A DNA stretch of 64,000 nt from Nocardioides alcanivorans (lineage in GTDB: Bacteria; Actinomycetota; Actinomycetes; Propionibacteriales; Nocardioidaceae): contig NZ_JAKGRW010000026.1 in NCBI RefSeq assembly GCF_021555175.1, positions 124,001 to 188,000 on the forward strand. Direction: 5' to 3'. The position numbers were made by a program, and so were the translations under genes. Position 1 is the first letter of the stretch. The number at the start of each line of letters is the position of its first letter. Under the pieces are notes generated by a model. It was not told the DNA's origin. It ran no database searches and saw only the letters and a program-made list of their open reading frames with translations. This document shows, piece by piece, positions 16,126-25,727 of the stretch.

Positions 16126-17577
16126 ATGACCACCGAGTTGCCCGAGGTCCTGCCCGCCATCGCCATCCCGTCCGACGCCGAGGAGTACGACGTCGTGGTC
16201 GTCGGCTTCGGCATCGCGGGCGGATCTGCCGCCCTCGAGGCGGCGCGCGCCGGCGCCAAGGTGCTCCTCCTCGAGCGTGCGGCGGTGCACGGGGGCACCT
16301 CGTCGATGAGCGGTGGCCACTTCTACCTCGGTGGCGGCACCGCGGTGCAGGAGGCGACCGGTCACGCCGACAGCGTCGAGGAGATGGTCAACTACCTGAC
16401 CGCCGTCTCGGCCGACCCCGACCCGGAGAAGGTCCGCGCCTACTGCGAGGGCAGCGTCGAGCACTTCGACTGGTTGGAGGCCCTGGGGTTCGAGTTCGAG
16501 CGCAGCTACTACCCCGAGAAGGCCGTCATCCAGCCGGGCACCCAAGGCCTGATGTACACCGGCAACGAGAAGGTCTGGCCCTTCATCGAGCAGGCAGTGC
16601 CCGCACCGCGCGGTCACAAGGTCCCAGTGCCCGGCGACACCGAGGGCACCCGGATCGTCATGGACCTCCTCCGCGACCGGCTCGCCGAGACCGACGCCGA
16701 GGTGCGCTACGAGACCGGCGCCCACGCCCTGGTGACCGACGAGTCCGGCGCCGTGGTCGGGCTGCGATGGAAGCGATTCTCGGAGACCGGCCTCGTGCGG
16801 GCCCGCGCGGTCGTGCTCGCCGCCGGCGGGTTCGTGATGAACAAGGAGATGGTCGCCAAGTTCACGCCCAGCCTGGCGGAGAAGCCCTTCGTGCTGGGCT
16901 CGACCTATGACGACGGCCTGGGCATCCGGCTGGGCCAGTCGGTGCGCGGCGACACCGCGTTCATGGAGGAGGCCTTCCTCACCGCCCCCTTCTACCCGCC
17001 CTCGAAGCTGGTCAAGGGCCTGGTGGTCAACAAGCTTGGTCAGCGTTTCGTGGCCGAGGACTCGTATCACGCCCGTACCTCTGGTTTCGTGATGGAGCAG
17101 CCCGACCACGCGGCCTATCTCATCGTCGACAGCGAGCACATCGAACATCCGGCCTTTCCCCTGGCCCCGTTCATCGACGGGTGGGAGACGGTCGCGGAGA
17201 TGGAGCAGGCGCTCGGGATGCCCGAGGGCGCACTGGCCACCACGCTGGAGCGCTACAACGAGCACGCGGCGGTTGGCGAGGACCCCGACTTCCACAAGCA
17301 CCCCGACTGGCTCGCCCCACAGGGCACCGGCCCCTGGGGGGCCTACGACCTCACCCTCGGCAAGGCGCTCTATGCCGGCTTCACCCTCGGCGGCCTGGTC
17401 ACCGACGTCAACGGACGGGTGCTCACCGCCGACCGTGCCCCCGTCCCTGGCCTCTACGCCGCGGGCGCCTGCGCCTCCAACATCGCGCAGGAGGCGAAGG
17501 GCTATGCGTCCGGCACCCAGCTCGGCGAGGGTTCGTTCTTCGGTCGCCGCGCCGGTCGTCACGCCGCCACGAAGTAG
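16126..17577 (+). CDS. FAD-dependent oxidoreductase, 3-ketosteroid-dehydrogenase/fumarate-reductase-like
   Basis: A 483-residue flavoprotein of the succinate dehydrogenase/fumarate reductase-3-ketosteroid dehydrogenase superfamily. The N-terminal Rossmann motif is VVVGFGIAGGSAALEAARAG, the covering loop GGTSSMSGGHFYLGGG, and the C-terminal FAD segment PVPGLYAAGACAS then GYASGTQLGEGSFFGRRAG. The KstR-like box upstream points to a steroid or related ring substrate, but the Tyr/Tyr/Tyr/Gly set of true KstD cannot be confirmed by eye. The ATG is probably the 5' end of the mRNA. The TAG stop lies within the first unit of a tandem repeat. Confidence 0.85.
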   Translation: MTTELPEVLPAIAIPSDAEEYDVVVVGFGIAGGSAALEAARAGAKVLLLERAAVHGGTSSMSGGHFYLGGGTAVQEATGHADSVEEMVNYLTAVSADPDPEKVRAYCEGSVEHFDWLEALGFEFERSYYPEKAVIQPGTQGLMYTGNEKVWPFIEQAVPAPRGHKVPVPGDTEGTRIVMDLLRDRLAETDAEVRYETGAHALVTDESGAVVGLRWKRFSETGLVRARAVVLAAGGFVMNKEMVAKFTPSLAEKPFVLGSTYDDGLGIRLGQSVRGDTAFMEEAFLTAPFYPPSKLVKGLVVNKLGQRFVAEDSYHARTSGFVMEQPDHAAYLIVDSEHIEHPAFPLAPFIDGWETVAEMEQALGMPEGALATTLERYNEHAAVGEDPDFHKHPDWLAPQGTGPWGAYDLTLGKALYAGFTLGGLVTDVNGRVLTADRAPVPGLYAAGACASNIAQEAKGYASGTQLGEGSFFGRRAGRHAATK

Positions 17578-17634
17578 CTCCCGTTGCGCGCGAAGTAGCG
17601 CAACTGATGCGACGAAGTAGCGCACGTGGTGCGA
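17570..17634 (+). repeat. Three 21-22-bp tandem repeats overlapping a stop codon
   Basis: Units begin CGAAGTAGC at 17570, 17591 and 17613. The first contains the last codons and TAG stop of the flavoprotein gene. The unit resembles the inverse of the next block and the block at 55447. Confidence 0.7.
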
Positions 17635-17659
17635 CGAGAGCGCTCCTCTTGCGGGCCAC

Positions 17660-17768
17660 GAACAAGACGCGCAACCTCACCCCACAAGACGCGCGACCTC
17701 GCCACACATAAGCGCGACCTCGCCGCACAAGACGCGCGACCTCGCCGCACATGAGCGCGACCTCGCGG
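17660..17768 (-). repeat. Five 21-22-bp tandem repeats, core CGAGGTCGCGC
   Basis: Five degenerate units (start points near 17660, 17683, 17705, 17726 and 17748) alternate between 22-bp CACAAGACGCGCGACCTCGC and 21-bp CACATAAGCGCGACCTCGCC forms. Read on the minus strand, the core is CGAGGTCGCGC, the same as in the block at 55447-55512. The array ends 18 nt before the aminotransferase ATG. Confidence 0.8.
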
Positions 17769-17786
17769 GTGAGGCAGACTGCGGGC

Positions 17787-18971
17787 ATGAACGATCGCTT
17801 CACCGTGGCCAGCCGGGCCAACGTGCCGCCCTTCCACGTCATGGACCTGTTGGCCGCCGCGCAGGCGCGCCAGGAGAGTCACGGGGACCTGATCAACATG
17901 GTTGCCGGCCAGCCGAGCACCGGCGCGCCCACGGCAGTGCGAAACGAAGCGATCCGGCTGCTCACGTCCGGGGACCCGCTCGGCTACTCGGTGGCCAGCG
18001 GTGTCCCGGAGCTCCGAGATCGGATCGCCGAGCACCACCGGAGCTGGCACGGCCTCGACATCGACCGCGACGACGTCGTGGTGACGACGGGCTCCAGCGG
18101 CGGCTTCCTGCTCGCCTTCCTGGCGGCGTTCGAGACCGGGGACCGGGTGGCGATGGCCCGTCCCGGTTATCCCTGCTATCGCAACGTGCTGCAGGCGCTG
18201 GGTTGCGAGGTCGTCGAGTTCGACTGCGGTCCCGAGGTCCGTTTCCAACCCACGGTTGCCGCACTCGAGGATCTCGTCGCAGCCACGGGACCGATCCGGG
18301 GTCTCGTCGTGGCCAGCCCCGCCAATCCGACCGGCACCATGCTCGCCCCCGAGGAGCTCGCGGCCCTGGCCACGTGGTGCGAGACCAACGGCGTGCAGCT
18401 GATCAGCGACGAGATCTATCACGGCATCGAGCACCACGATGCCGACCTCGGACACGCCTCCGCCTGGAACACCTCCCGTGAGGCGGTCGTCTTCTGCTCG
18501 TTCTCCAAGTACTTCTCCATGACCGGCTGGCGGATCGGCTGGATGCTGGTGCCGAAGCGCCTGAGGCGGGCGGTCGACGTACTCACCGGCAACTTCACCA
18601 TCTGCCCGCCAGTGATCGCCCAACGCGCGGCCGTGGCCGCCTTCACCGATGAGTCGTACGCCGAGCTCGACAGCCATGTGCGCCGCTACACCGCCAACCG
18701 CGAGCTGCTCCTGGATCGGCTTCCCCGCCTCGGGATCCACGAGCTGGCACCCGCCGACGGCGCGTTCTACGCGTACGCCGACATCACTCACCTCACCGAC
18801 GACTCCATGCAGTGGACCCACGACCTGCTCGATGCCACGGGGGTCGCCGTCGCCCCGGGCATCGACTTCGACACCCGGACGGGCAACCGGTTCGTGCGGT
18901 TCTCGTTCGCGGGCTCGGTCGACGAGATCGCCACGGGACTCGACAGGCTCTCCACCCACCTGTCCCGCTGA
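17787..18971 (+). CDS. PLP-dependent class I/II aminotransferase
   Basis: A 394-residue fold-type I aminotransferase. The PLP lysine lies in SFSKYFSMTGWRIGW, with the cofactor-binding VASPANPTGTM and SDEIYHGI (Asp and Tyr contacts) and a C-terminal RFSFAGS containing the substrate-carboxylate Arg. It is closest in look to AspC/alanine-type aminotransferases of actinobacteria; the amino donor and acceptor are unknown. No Shine-Dalgarno is evident before the ATG. It ends 10 nt from a convergent gene. Confidence 0.88.
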   Translation: MNDRFTVASRANVPPFHVMDLLAAAQARQESHGDLINMVAGQPSTGAPTAVRNEAIRLLTSGDPLGYSVASGVPELRDRIAEHHRSWHGLDIDRDDVVVTTGSSGGFLLAFLAAFETGDRVAMARPGYPCYRNVLQALGCEVVEFDCGPEVRFQPTVAALEDLVAATGPIRGLVVASPANPTGTMLAPEELAALATWCETNGVQLISDEIYHGIEHHDADLGHASAWNTSREAVVFCSFSKYFSMTGWRIGWMLVPKRLRRAVDVLTGNFTICPPVIAQRAAVAAFTDESYAELDSHVRRYTANRELLLDRLPRLGIHELAPADGAFYAYADITHLTDDSMQWTHDLLDATGVAVAPGIDFDTRTGNRFVRFSFAGSVDEIATGLDRLSTHLSR

Positions 18972-18981
18972 GCCCCGACGT

Positions 18982-21470
18982 TCAGCGCTGCAGCCGGGTC
19001 GTCCCCTCCGGCGGCCCCGACACCCGAACCAGCTTTGCGTAGCACTGCGACGGCGCCCTCCCGGAGTCGGCGCACCACTGCAGGGCAGGCTTGGCGCGGT
19101 TCGATCCCTGCCCGACGACCGTCACCCAGTAGTCGTCACGCTCGTAGGATCCCCAGTCGCCGCTCCACAACAACCTCACGTCAGGGTGGTCGAGGCGCAG
19201 TCGGAGGTGCTCCTCGTAGATCGCGGTGTAGTCGTAGGTCCTCGCGTCCACCGAGTCGTGCGTGCCGTCCTGCTTCGAGGAGAGCTGGGGCATCCACTGA
19301 CCGGCCAGGTTCTCGAGCACGTGCTCCTTGTCCTGGGCCGCGATCCGCCGCAACGCCTGCAGGCTGTTCTCCTCACGGGTGTCCGGGTCGGTGACGTCGT
19401 CGGCCGAGTCCGCACCGCCGGCGTCGGCCACCGCCGGGTCCTGGGGCGCCAACTCCTCCCCGCTGCCCGACTCCTCCCGCTCGCAGTCCACGAGGATCGC
19501 ACCGCGACCGATGTAGCTCCCGATCTCCTCCGGGGTCGCCCACACCTGCTTGACGGGGAAGCCCGTGGTCACCTCCGACGTTCCCTCAGCTGGGATCCAC
19601 ACCCGGTTGTCGTCGGAGAAGTCGAAGCGCCCCGTCGCCAGCGGCACGTCCGATCCGTCGTCATCGCTCCCCGTCAGGTCGATCCGATACGCCGGGGAGT
19701 CGAGCCACTGGCCACTCGGGCAGGTGGCGCTGACCTCGAAGGTGACCGCGACGCTCCCCGACACGGCCTCGGACGAGATCGGGGTGAACTCCGGTTCCGA
19801 ACCACAGGCGGTCACGTAGTCCTCGCCCAGTGCGAGGTCGTCCTTCGGCTCTTCGGCGGCCACCTCGTCCAACCCGACCGGTCGCTCCAGCAGATCGGGA
19901 TCCGGGTCGTCGAAGTCGGCGAAGCCGAACATCGTCTCGCTCGACGTCACCACGACACCTCCGGACCACGTGGAGATGTGGGTGGTCATGGACCACCTGC
20001 TGCCGTCGTCCGACGCCTCGGTCACCGGTAGTTCCCGGCTCCAGGCCAGGTCACCGCTCCAGACGCTGCGCACGTCGAAGTGGTCGGAGTCGGGGGTGAA
20101 GCTCAAGAACGCGTCCGAGGTGGCGGCGTACGTCCACCGTCTCTCGCGGTCCCGCCAGAGCACCTCGCCGCCGAGCGCCGTCTCGAACCAGATCTCGCTC
20201 TCACCGTCCTCGGGCCACCTGCTGACGCGGAGGACGTCGTCGTTCACCCACGTGACGTCGCCGTTGTCGTCGTCCACGACCGTCCTGACCACCTCGCCGC
20301 TGTCGCGACGGACCAGCTCGCCGCCGAAGCCGACCAGGCCCCGACGCACCTGGGGGCGAGTGCCCCACAGGTCCCACAAGTAGCCGGACCAACGCTGCTC
20401 CTCGCCCTCGAACCAGGTCAGCCCGTCGCGTTGCTGGACGACCAGCGGCTGGCCCTCGGCATCGCGACCCACGTAGGTCCAGGTCTCTTGCTCCGTCAGC
20501 TCCCCGGTCGTGACGTCGACCCGGTAGGGCTTGCCCGCCACGCTGGCCCAGAGGCGTTCGCCGTCGGTCTCCAGCGTCGACCAGTCCTCGCCGCCGTACT
20601 CCTCGTCGTCGACCAGCCGGGTCTCACGATCGACGTCGCCGACCAGGTCGTCCACGCTGCCCGCAGTGACGTGGATCCGGTGCGTCCCGGTCGTCCAGTC
20701 GCTCTCCCCACCCAGGGTCCAGACCTGGTCGCCCATTCCGACCATGCCGCGCAGCCGGTGGTCGAACGTGTGCGAGGCGACCACCCGCCCATGGTCGACA
20801 TCGCGCACGGTCAGCAGAGTGGACGCGGTGTCGTTCGTCTCGTCCCAGCGTTCCTCCCCGCAGACGAGTTGTTCCTCGCGCGGCAACACGATGCACGTCC
20901 CCCACGTCTCCTCGGCGAACTCCTCCGACCAACGAGTGCGGCCGGTAGCCGCGTCGAGGGCCACGATCCAGCGCTGTGACCTCTCCAGCATGCTGTCGTA
21001 GGCGTGCACCCCGATGACCGCCAGATCGCCAACCACCAGAGGTGTCACCGACTCCCCTCCCCGGAGAAGTCGGGGGCGAAGAACGTCGCACCAGGCTCAT
21101 CGACCACGTCTTCGGCGCGAACGCTCCACTCCCGGCCGGGCTGCCCGAGCACCGACGTCGCCGGCTCCACCGCCGCCCCGGGGTTCGGCTTCGGGGCGGC
21201 TTCATCGTCCCCCAGCAGCACCACCCCCGTGACCGCTGCACCGGCCACCAGCAGCAATCCCACCGTCGCGGCGATCCACCATCGCCGCTTGCGGGCCCCG
21301 GACGTCGCCGGTACGGGTGGCTGCGCCTGCGGCCACGGCGGAGGGCCGCCAGGAGTCGGTCCCGCAGCCGTCTCCTGCGTGCTCCCCGGCTGCCGCACCG
21401 GCGTCCCGCACGCGGTGCAGAACTTCCTGGTGACAGGCTGGCCACATGCAGTGCAGAAGCGCTGAGTCAT
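18982..21470 (-). CDS. Zinc-ribbon, single-pass membrane protein with PQQ-like beta-propeller (frameshifted)
   Basis: A predicted protein of about 830 residues. It opens with a zinc ribbon (FCTACGQPV, FCTACGTPV), then a Pro/Gln-rich linker, one transmembrane helix (WWIAATVGLLLVAGAAVTGVVLL) and a large external region of tryptophan-rich propeller repeats (IVALDAATGRTRW, VWTLGGESDW, LWASVAGKPYRVDVTTGEL). The C-terminal third is a separate domain with cysteines. As read it is split: the first part ends at 21045 and the rest could start at an overlapping GTG at 21048. One missing G in the C/G runs at 21054-21062 would fuse them, the arrangement I know in related proteins. Function unknown, perhaps a surface sensor. 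Confidence 0.72.
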
Positions 21471-21619
21471 TGCGATGTCCCCGACCGTTTCGTGCCTTTG
21501 TTCCTGAATTCCAACACAGGCGCGTCGGCCGAGAGAATGCTTCAAGGAAATCAGTCGTGCACCGGTTTGAGCCCTGTCCAGGGTGGGAACGGGGGCGGAG
21601 AGGTAGAGGGATGGTGATC

Positions 21620-22055
21620 ATGTACGGCGAGTCAGCCGCGATGCGCAAGCGCGTCCGTGAGTTGCACGAGCAGGCCCGCGACCTGCGGGCCTTGGCAGAA
21701 CGGCCTGGTCGGGCAGGTCGAGGCCATCCGCTGGCACGGTCGGGCAGCGCGCGACCTGCGCGAGCGCATGACCGACCGCGCGGCACGGTTGCGCGCGAGC
21801 GCCGAGCAACACGACGTGGCCGCCGAGGCACTCACCCGGCACCTGAGCGAAGTCGACCGCCGCAAGGACACCATCGCCGACCTCGAGCGCCGCACTTCAT
21901 CCCTGCGCGCCGACGCCCACGCCCGTGCCGAGAAACTGACCCACCCCTCCGATTCCCTCGTCGAAGTCAACGACGACGACCGCCAGATCCTGGCCTTCAC
22001 CCCTCCGCCCTCCGGCCACAAGGACTGGTTGACCGTGACGATCCCGGGTCTCTGA
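21620..22055 (+). CDS. WXG100-like small helical protein (frameshifted)
   Basis: About 146 residues of predicted coiled helices. After repair, the centre reads NGLVGQVEAIRWHGRAARDL, with the W-H-G turn of WXG100/ESX-type proteins between two helices, followed by a third helix and a short beta tail. As read, the frame breaks between 21696 and 21700 (one extra or two missing bases in GCAGAACGG). I chose ATG at 21620, 9 nt after GAGGG; ATG 21611 and GTG 21614 are alternatives. It directly precedes an EspG-like gene, which fits a type VII secretion-related role. Confidence 0.6.
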
Positions 22056-22056
22056 C

Positions 22057-22977
22057 ATGGTGACGATCGATCTCACCTCGCCCGCTCCGGCCCCGCAGGA
22101 CACCCTCGACGGGTTGCCCCGCCGCCTCTCACTCACCCTCGCCGAACTGCAGCTGCTGGCGAAGCGCGCCGGCGGAGCCCCGCTGCCCTTCGACGTCGCC
22201 GCGCCCGTGCAGGCGTCCGGACTGGCCAGCCGACTGGGCCAGACCCGACTCGGCGCGGAGGATGCCGCGTTCCAGCAGGCATCGGCATCGTCGCCCGACG
22301 CCGAGCAGTCCCTGCGCCGTCGCGGTCTGGTCTCCGGAAGCGTCAACGCCTCGGTGGCCGGTGCCTTGGGGGTGCTGGCGGCCCCCGACCTGGCTGTCGA
22401 CATCGACGTGAGCGTCGCCGGCGACCGTGCCCGCGCCTGGCACCGCCGCTCCGGCGACGCCGTCGTCTCGCTCGCCACCGCCGACGGACTCGTTCACGAA
22501 CTCGCCTGGTTCGGTGTCGACCAGTGGGCCGACGAGCTCGGTCGGGTGCTGACGCTCCCCACCGACCACGGCACCCGGCCCTCCGGCGTACCGGAACAGG
22601 CGACCCTCCCCTTCGAGCTCCTCGACGCCGGCAGCGAAGCCGCTCGGTCCGGCCGCTCCGACCTCCTCACGGCCATCACCGCACGGCATCTTCCCGGCAC
22701 CCGCGACGCCGATGGCGCACCGCTCGACAGCGCGACCGCCTCAGCACTCGTGTCGGCGCTCGTCACCGAGACCCAGGGCCGGGCCCGGCTGATGGTGGCC
22801 CGCGCCTCGGCACCCGTCACCCGCGTGGGTGTCGTCTCGCTGGTCCTGCTCGCCGACGGTTGGCGCATCCTCGCCGCCCGCCGCGACGGCGACCAGCACC
22901 TCGTTGACATCCGAGCGCTGCAACCGTCCTGTCTCGCCAGCCAGCTGGCCCCGGTGATCGCGGAGGTCCAGGCATGA
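22057..22977 (+). CDS. EspG-like protein (type VII secretion chaperone fold)
   Basis: A 306-residue cytoplasmic protein. The opening LSLTLAELQLLAKRAGGAPL, the QSLRRRGLV turn, a run of beta strands (DLAVDIDVSV, VVSLATADGLVHELAW) and a C-terminal sheet match the layout of EspG proteins, which bind PE/PPE or WXG-type substrates of ESX systems. Similarity is in pattern rather than in diagnostic residues, so the call is moderate. Its ATG is 2 nt after the WXG-like stop, and its stop overlaps the next ATG (ATGA). Confidence 0.55.
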   Translation: MVTIDLTSPAPAPQDTLDGLPRRLSLTLAELQLLAKRAGGAPLPFDVAAPVQASGLASRLGQTRLGAEDAAFQQASASSPDAEQSLRRRGLVSGSVNASVAGALGVLAAPDLAVDIDVSVAGDRARAWHRRSGDAVVSLATADGLVHELAWFGVDQWADELGRVLTLPTDHGTRPSGVPEQATLPFELLDAGSEAARSGRSDLLTAITARHLPGTRDADGAPLDSATASALVSALVTETQGRARLMVARASAPVTRVGVVSLVLLADGWRILAARRDGDQHLVDIRALQPSCLASQLAPVIAEVQA

Positions 22978-24287
22978 GCACCAGCAGCGAGGAACAGGGC
23001 ATGGCCGGCGAGAAGTACGCCGCGATGGCACGACTGGCCGAGTGGTTCCGCACCACCGGCGACACCGTGCGCGAGCGGGCCGACCTGGGTCGCCAGGTGC
23101 TGACCGATCCCGACGTCGCAGACTCCGCCGAGCTCTCGCCCGACACGTGGCGGACCGCCGAGGAGGAGGTTCACCGTGCCACGACCGGTCGCTCCGGCCT
23201 CGACGCCCACGCCCTCGAGCTCGACGCCGATGCCCTCGTGGTGCGCGCCACCGTGCTCACCTACCAGTGGATCGACGACCTGCAGGAGATGGCCCAGAAG
23301 ACACTCGGCTCCATCGCCGCGCGAGCGCTCGGCTACCTGGCACCCGAGGTGGCACTCGGAGGCCCGATCGTCTCTGCCGGCCTCATCGAGACCACCGCTC
23401 CCGACAGGGACGAGCTCGCGGCCTATCTCAACGAGCTGGCCGAATCCAACCCCGAGCTGATGCAGCACTTCGTCTCGGGCGGTGGCGGTCTGGTGGAGTC
23501 CCTCCAGCTCCGCGCGATGCTGACCACGTCCGTCCTCGCCGGCGACGCCCGCAACGACGTGGCCCGCGGCGGGCTTCGCGCCACCGGTGCAGGCCCGTTC
23601 GCCGACGACTTCTCCTCCGCGCTGCGTGACATCGCGGGTGGTTATGTCTCCGACGCCAGTGGCACCGATCCGCTGACCCAGCCCGAGGGTGACGCCGCTG
23701 CGGCAGACCGCCCAGCCTCCATCGCGGCACTGGTGCAGCGGCTGACCGAGGTCGAGGCCGACATCTTCGTGCAACCGGTCGGCGCGGGACGCTTCCTGGC
23801 CTTCCTCACCGGCGGGCCTGCGCCTGCCGGCGGTGCACTACAGGTCTCCGACGGCGACCTGACCGCTGCTGTCTCCGGTGCCCGGCAGGCGATCGAGAAG
23901 GCGGTCTCGGCCGTCGACGGCGCCCGGCTCATGTTGGTCGGCCTGGGTCGCGGCGGGCTCGTCGCCACGCGGCTCGCGGCAGAGGTCGACGGATCCCCGC
24001 TGCCCATCGACCAGGTCATCACTGCCGGCGCGCCCGCGGCTCAGGGCACCGAGGTCCCGGTGACCATCCCGGTGCTGGCTCTCGAAGACCGGAGCGATCC
24101 GGTCGCGCTGCTCGGCTCGCTCCTCAACGCCACGCTCGCCAACCGCCTCACGGTGGTCTTCGACGGTGCCGACGCCATCGGCGCCGCGGCCTACGTACGG
24201 GGCGGGGAGATGGCCGACCGGGCCACCCACGCCGACGTCGTCGCCGCAGTGCAGCGCCTGCGAGAGCTGGGCTACCTCAGCCTCTGA
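22974..24287 (+). CDS. Alpha/beta-hydrolase-like protein lacking the nucleophile serine
   Basis: A 437-residue protein. The N-terminal 250 residues are helical and Ala-rich; the C-terminal part looks like an alpha/beta hydrolase core: ARLMLVGLGRGGLVATRLA, then PIDQVITAGAPAA and VPVLALEDRSDPVALLGSLL, ending with a His in ATHADVVAAV. The elbow reads G-L-G-R-G-G, with Arg where the nucleophile Ser of G-x-S-x-G should be, so ordinary esterase activity is unlikely. It overlaps the EspG-like gene and is the last gene of the trio. It could be a binding or toxin-like partner; no function is assigned. Confidence 0.6.
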   Translation: MSTSSEEQGMAGEKYAAMARLAEWFRTTGDTVRERADLGRQVLTDPDVADSAELSPDTWRTAEEEVHRATTGRSGLDAHALELDADALVVRATVLTYQWIDDLQEMAQKTLGSIAARALGYLAPEVALGGPIVSAGLIETTAPDRDELAAYLNELAESNPELMQHFVSGGGGLVESLQLRAMLTTSVLAGDARNDVARGGLRATGAGPFADDFSSALRDIAGGYVSDASGTDPLTQPEGDAAAADRPASIAALVQRLTEVEADIFVQPVGAGRFLAFLTGGPAPAGGALQVSDGDLTAAVSGARQAIEKAVSAVDGARLMLVGLGRGGLVATRLAAEVDGSPLPIDQVITAGAPAAQGTEVPVTIPVLALEDRSDPVALLGSLLNATLANRLTVVFDGADAIGAAAYVRGGEMADRATHADVVAAVQRLRELGYLSL

Positions 24288-24314
24288 CCCAGCAACACGT
24301 GCGCCTTCGCGGAG

Positions 24315-25724
24315 TCAGAGCACGGTCTGGACGAAGTCACCGAGCTGGGTGATGTTGCGGCACTCGACCATGGGCACGATCTCCGCATAGCGTGGCGCGA
24401 TCGAGTCGCCGGCTCCCCACTGCCGTGGATGCTCCGGGTTGAGCCACCACGCGTGCCGGCACCGGTCGACCATCGCCCGGAACGGCTCGAGCTTGGGATC
24501 GGCATAGTTGGAGCGGGCGTCACCGAGCACCAGCAGGGCGGTCTTCGGGCCCAGCGCGTCGGCGTACTGCTCCTCGAAGACGGTGAAGGCGCGCCCGTAG
24601 TTGGTGCGTCCCCACAGCGCGGCCTGACGAGCGGATGCGGCCAGGGAGGCCATCACCTCGACCGGGTCGGCGCCCGGACGCAGCTCGTCGGTCACCTCGA
24701 CCACGTTGTCGACGAAGGTGAAGGCCCGGATCTTGCTGAAGTGGTCGCGCAGCGCATGCACCAGCAGCAGGGTGAACTGGGCGAAATTGGCCACGGAGCC
24801 ACTCACGTCGCACAGCACCACGAGGTCGCTGCGATGCGGCCGCTTCGGCCGTTGCACCGTCGTGAGCGGCACCCCGCCCGTCGACATCGAGGCGCGCACC
24901 GTCCGCCGGAAGTCGAGCGGGCCCCGCCTGTCGGCGTGGTGCTGCTGGGTGAGTCGGGTGGCCAGGCGTCGCGCCAGGGGCTGGATCTCACGACGCAGCG
25001 CCACGAGATCGGCAGAACGGGCACTCATGAAGTCAAGGGTGTCGATCGTCGGACGCCCGGTGTTGTTGGCGACGTAGCGGGTGCCCTTCTCCTCCGCGAT
25101 GCGGCGCAACGAGTCGGCCTCGACGCGGCGTCGGAACTCGTCGACCGAGCGCTTGGCCCGTCGTCGCGCCCCGGCCTGGTCAGCCCCCTGCGCCAGCAGG
25201 CTCGCGACGATCCGCTCGACCAGTTCGTCGCCGTCGACCCGCTTCAGGGCCTGATAGGCACTCCACGACGAGAGTCCGGGAGCACGCCCGGGCATGGCCC
25301 CGAAGCGACCCAGCGCCTCGATGGCGAGCTCCTGCAGCTGACCGATGTCACCCTCGGCCATCGCCTCGACGGCACGGGCGCGGAAGTCTTCGAGTGCTGC
25401 CCCGTTGTCCTGACCGCGCAGTTCCTGGTCACTCGCCTCCCCGACCGGCGCCTCACCCGTGTCGAGTCCCGGCTGATCCACGTTGCCGGTACGGCCGGCC
25501 CCCACCAGCGCTGGGAACCACAGGTCGAAGAGCTGGTCGAAGGTCGGCCGGTGAGTGGCGCGCTTCACCAGCGTGGCGGCGTACGCCGTGCGCAGCGTCT
25601 CGCGGTCGTCCCACGGCACCAGCGACACCGCCCGGGCAGCATCGATGTCTTCGGCGACCGAGACCGGGAGGCCTGCACGACGCAGGGCCTCGACGAAGTC
25701 GACGTGGCGGTCGAGCAGCGACAT
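24315..25724 (-). CDS. VWA domain protein, CoxE-like
   Basis: A 469-residue cytoplasmic protein with a C-terminal von Willebrand A domain. The metal-site MIDAS motif is DVSGSVANF, with later TNYG and LGDARSNYADP residues completing it. The N-terminal half is helical with many Arg residues. It pairs with the MoxR ATPase 3 nt upstream; such MoxR-VWA pairs act as chaperones that insert cofactors or remodel proteins, as CoxD-CoxE do for CO dehydrogenase. No obvious client enzyme gene is adjacent. Confidence 0.87.
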   Translation of the reverse strand: MSLLDRHVDFVEALRRAGLPVSVAEDIDAARAVSLVPWDDRETLRTAYAATLVKRATHRPTFDQLFDLWFPALVGAGRTGNVDQPGLDTGEAPVGEASDQELRGQDNGAALEDFRARAVEAMAEGDIGQLQELAIEALGRFGAMPGRAPGLSSWSAYQALKRVDGDELVERIVASLLAQGADQAGARRRAKRSVDEFRRRVEADSLRRIAEEKGTRYVANNTGRPTIDTLDFMSARSADLVALRREIQPLARRLATRLTQQHHADRRGPLDFRRTVRASMSTGGVPLTTVQRPKRPHRSDLVVLCDVSGSVANFAQFTLLLVHALRDHFSKIRAFTFVDNVVEVTDELRPGADPVEVMASLAASARQAALWGRTNYGRAFTVFEEQYADALGPKTALLVLGDARSNYADPKLEPFRAMVDRCRHAWWLNPEHPRQWGAGDSIAPRYAEIVPMVECRNITQLGDFVQTVL

Positions 25725-25727
25725 GGG

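Noticed and set aside
17570..17768. Possible CRISPR array
   Set aside because: Units are contiguous 21-22-bp tandem repeats without spacers, and no cas genes are present.
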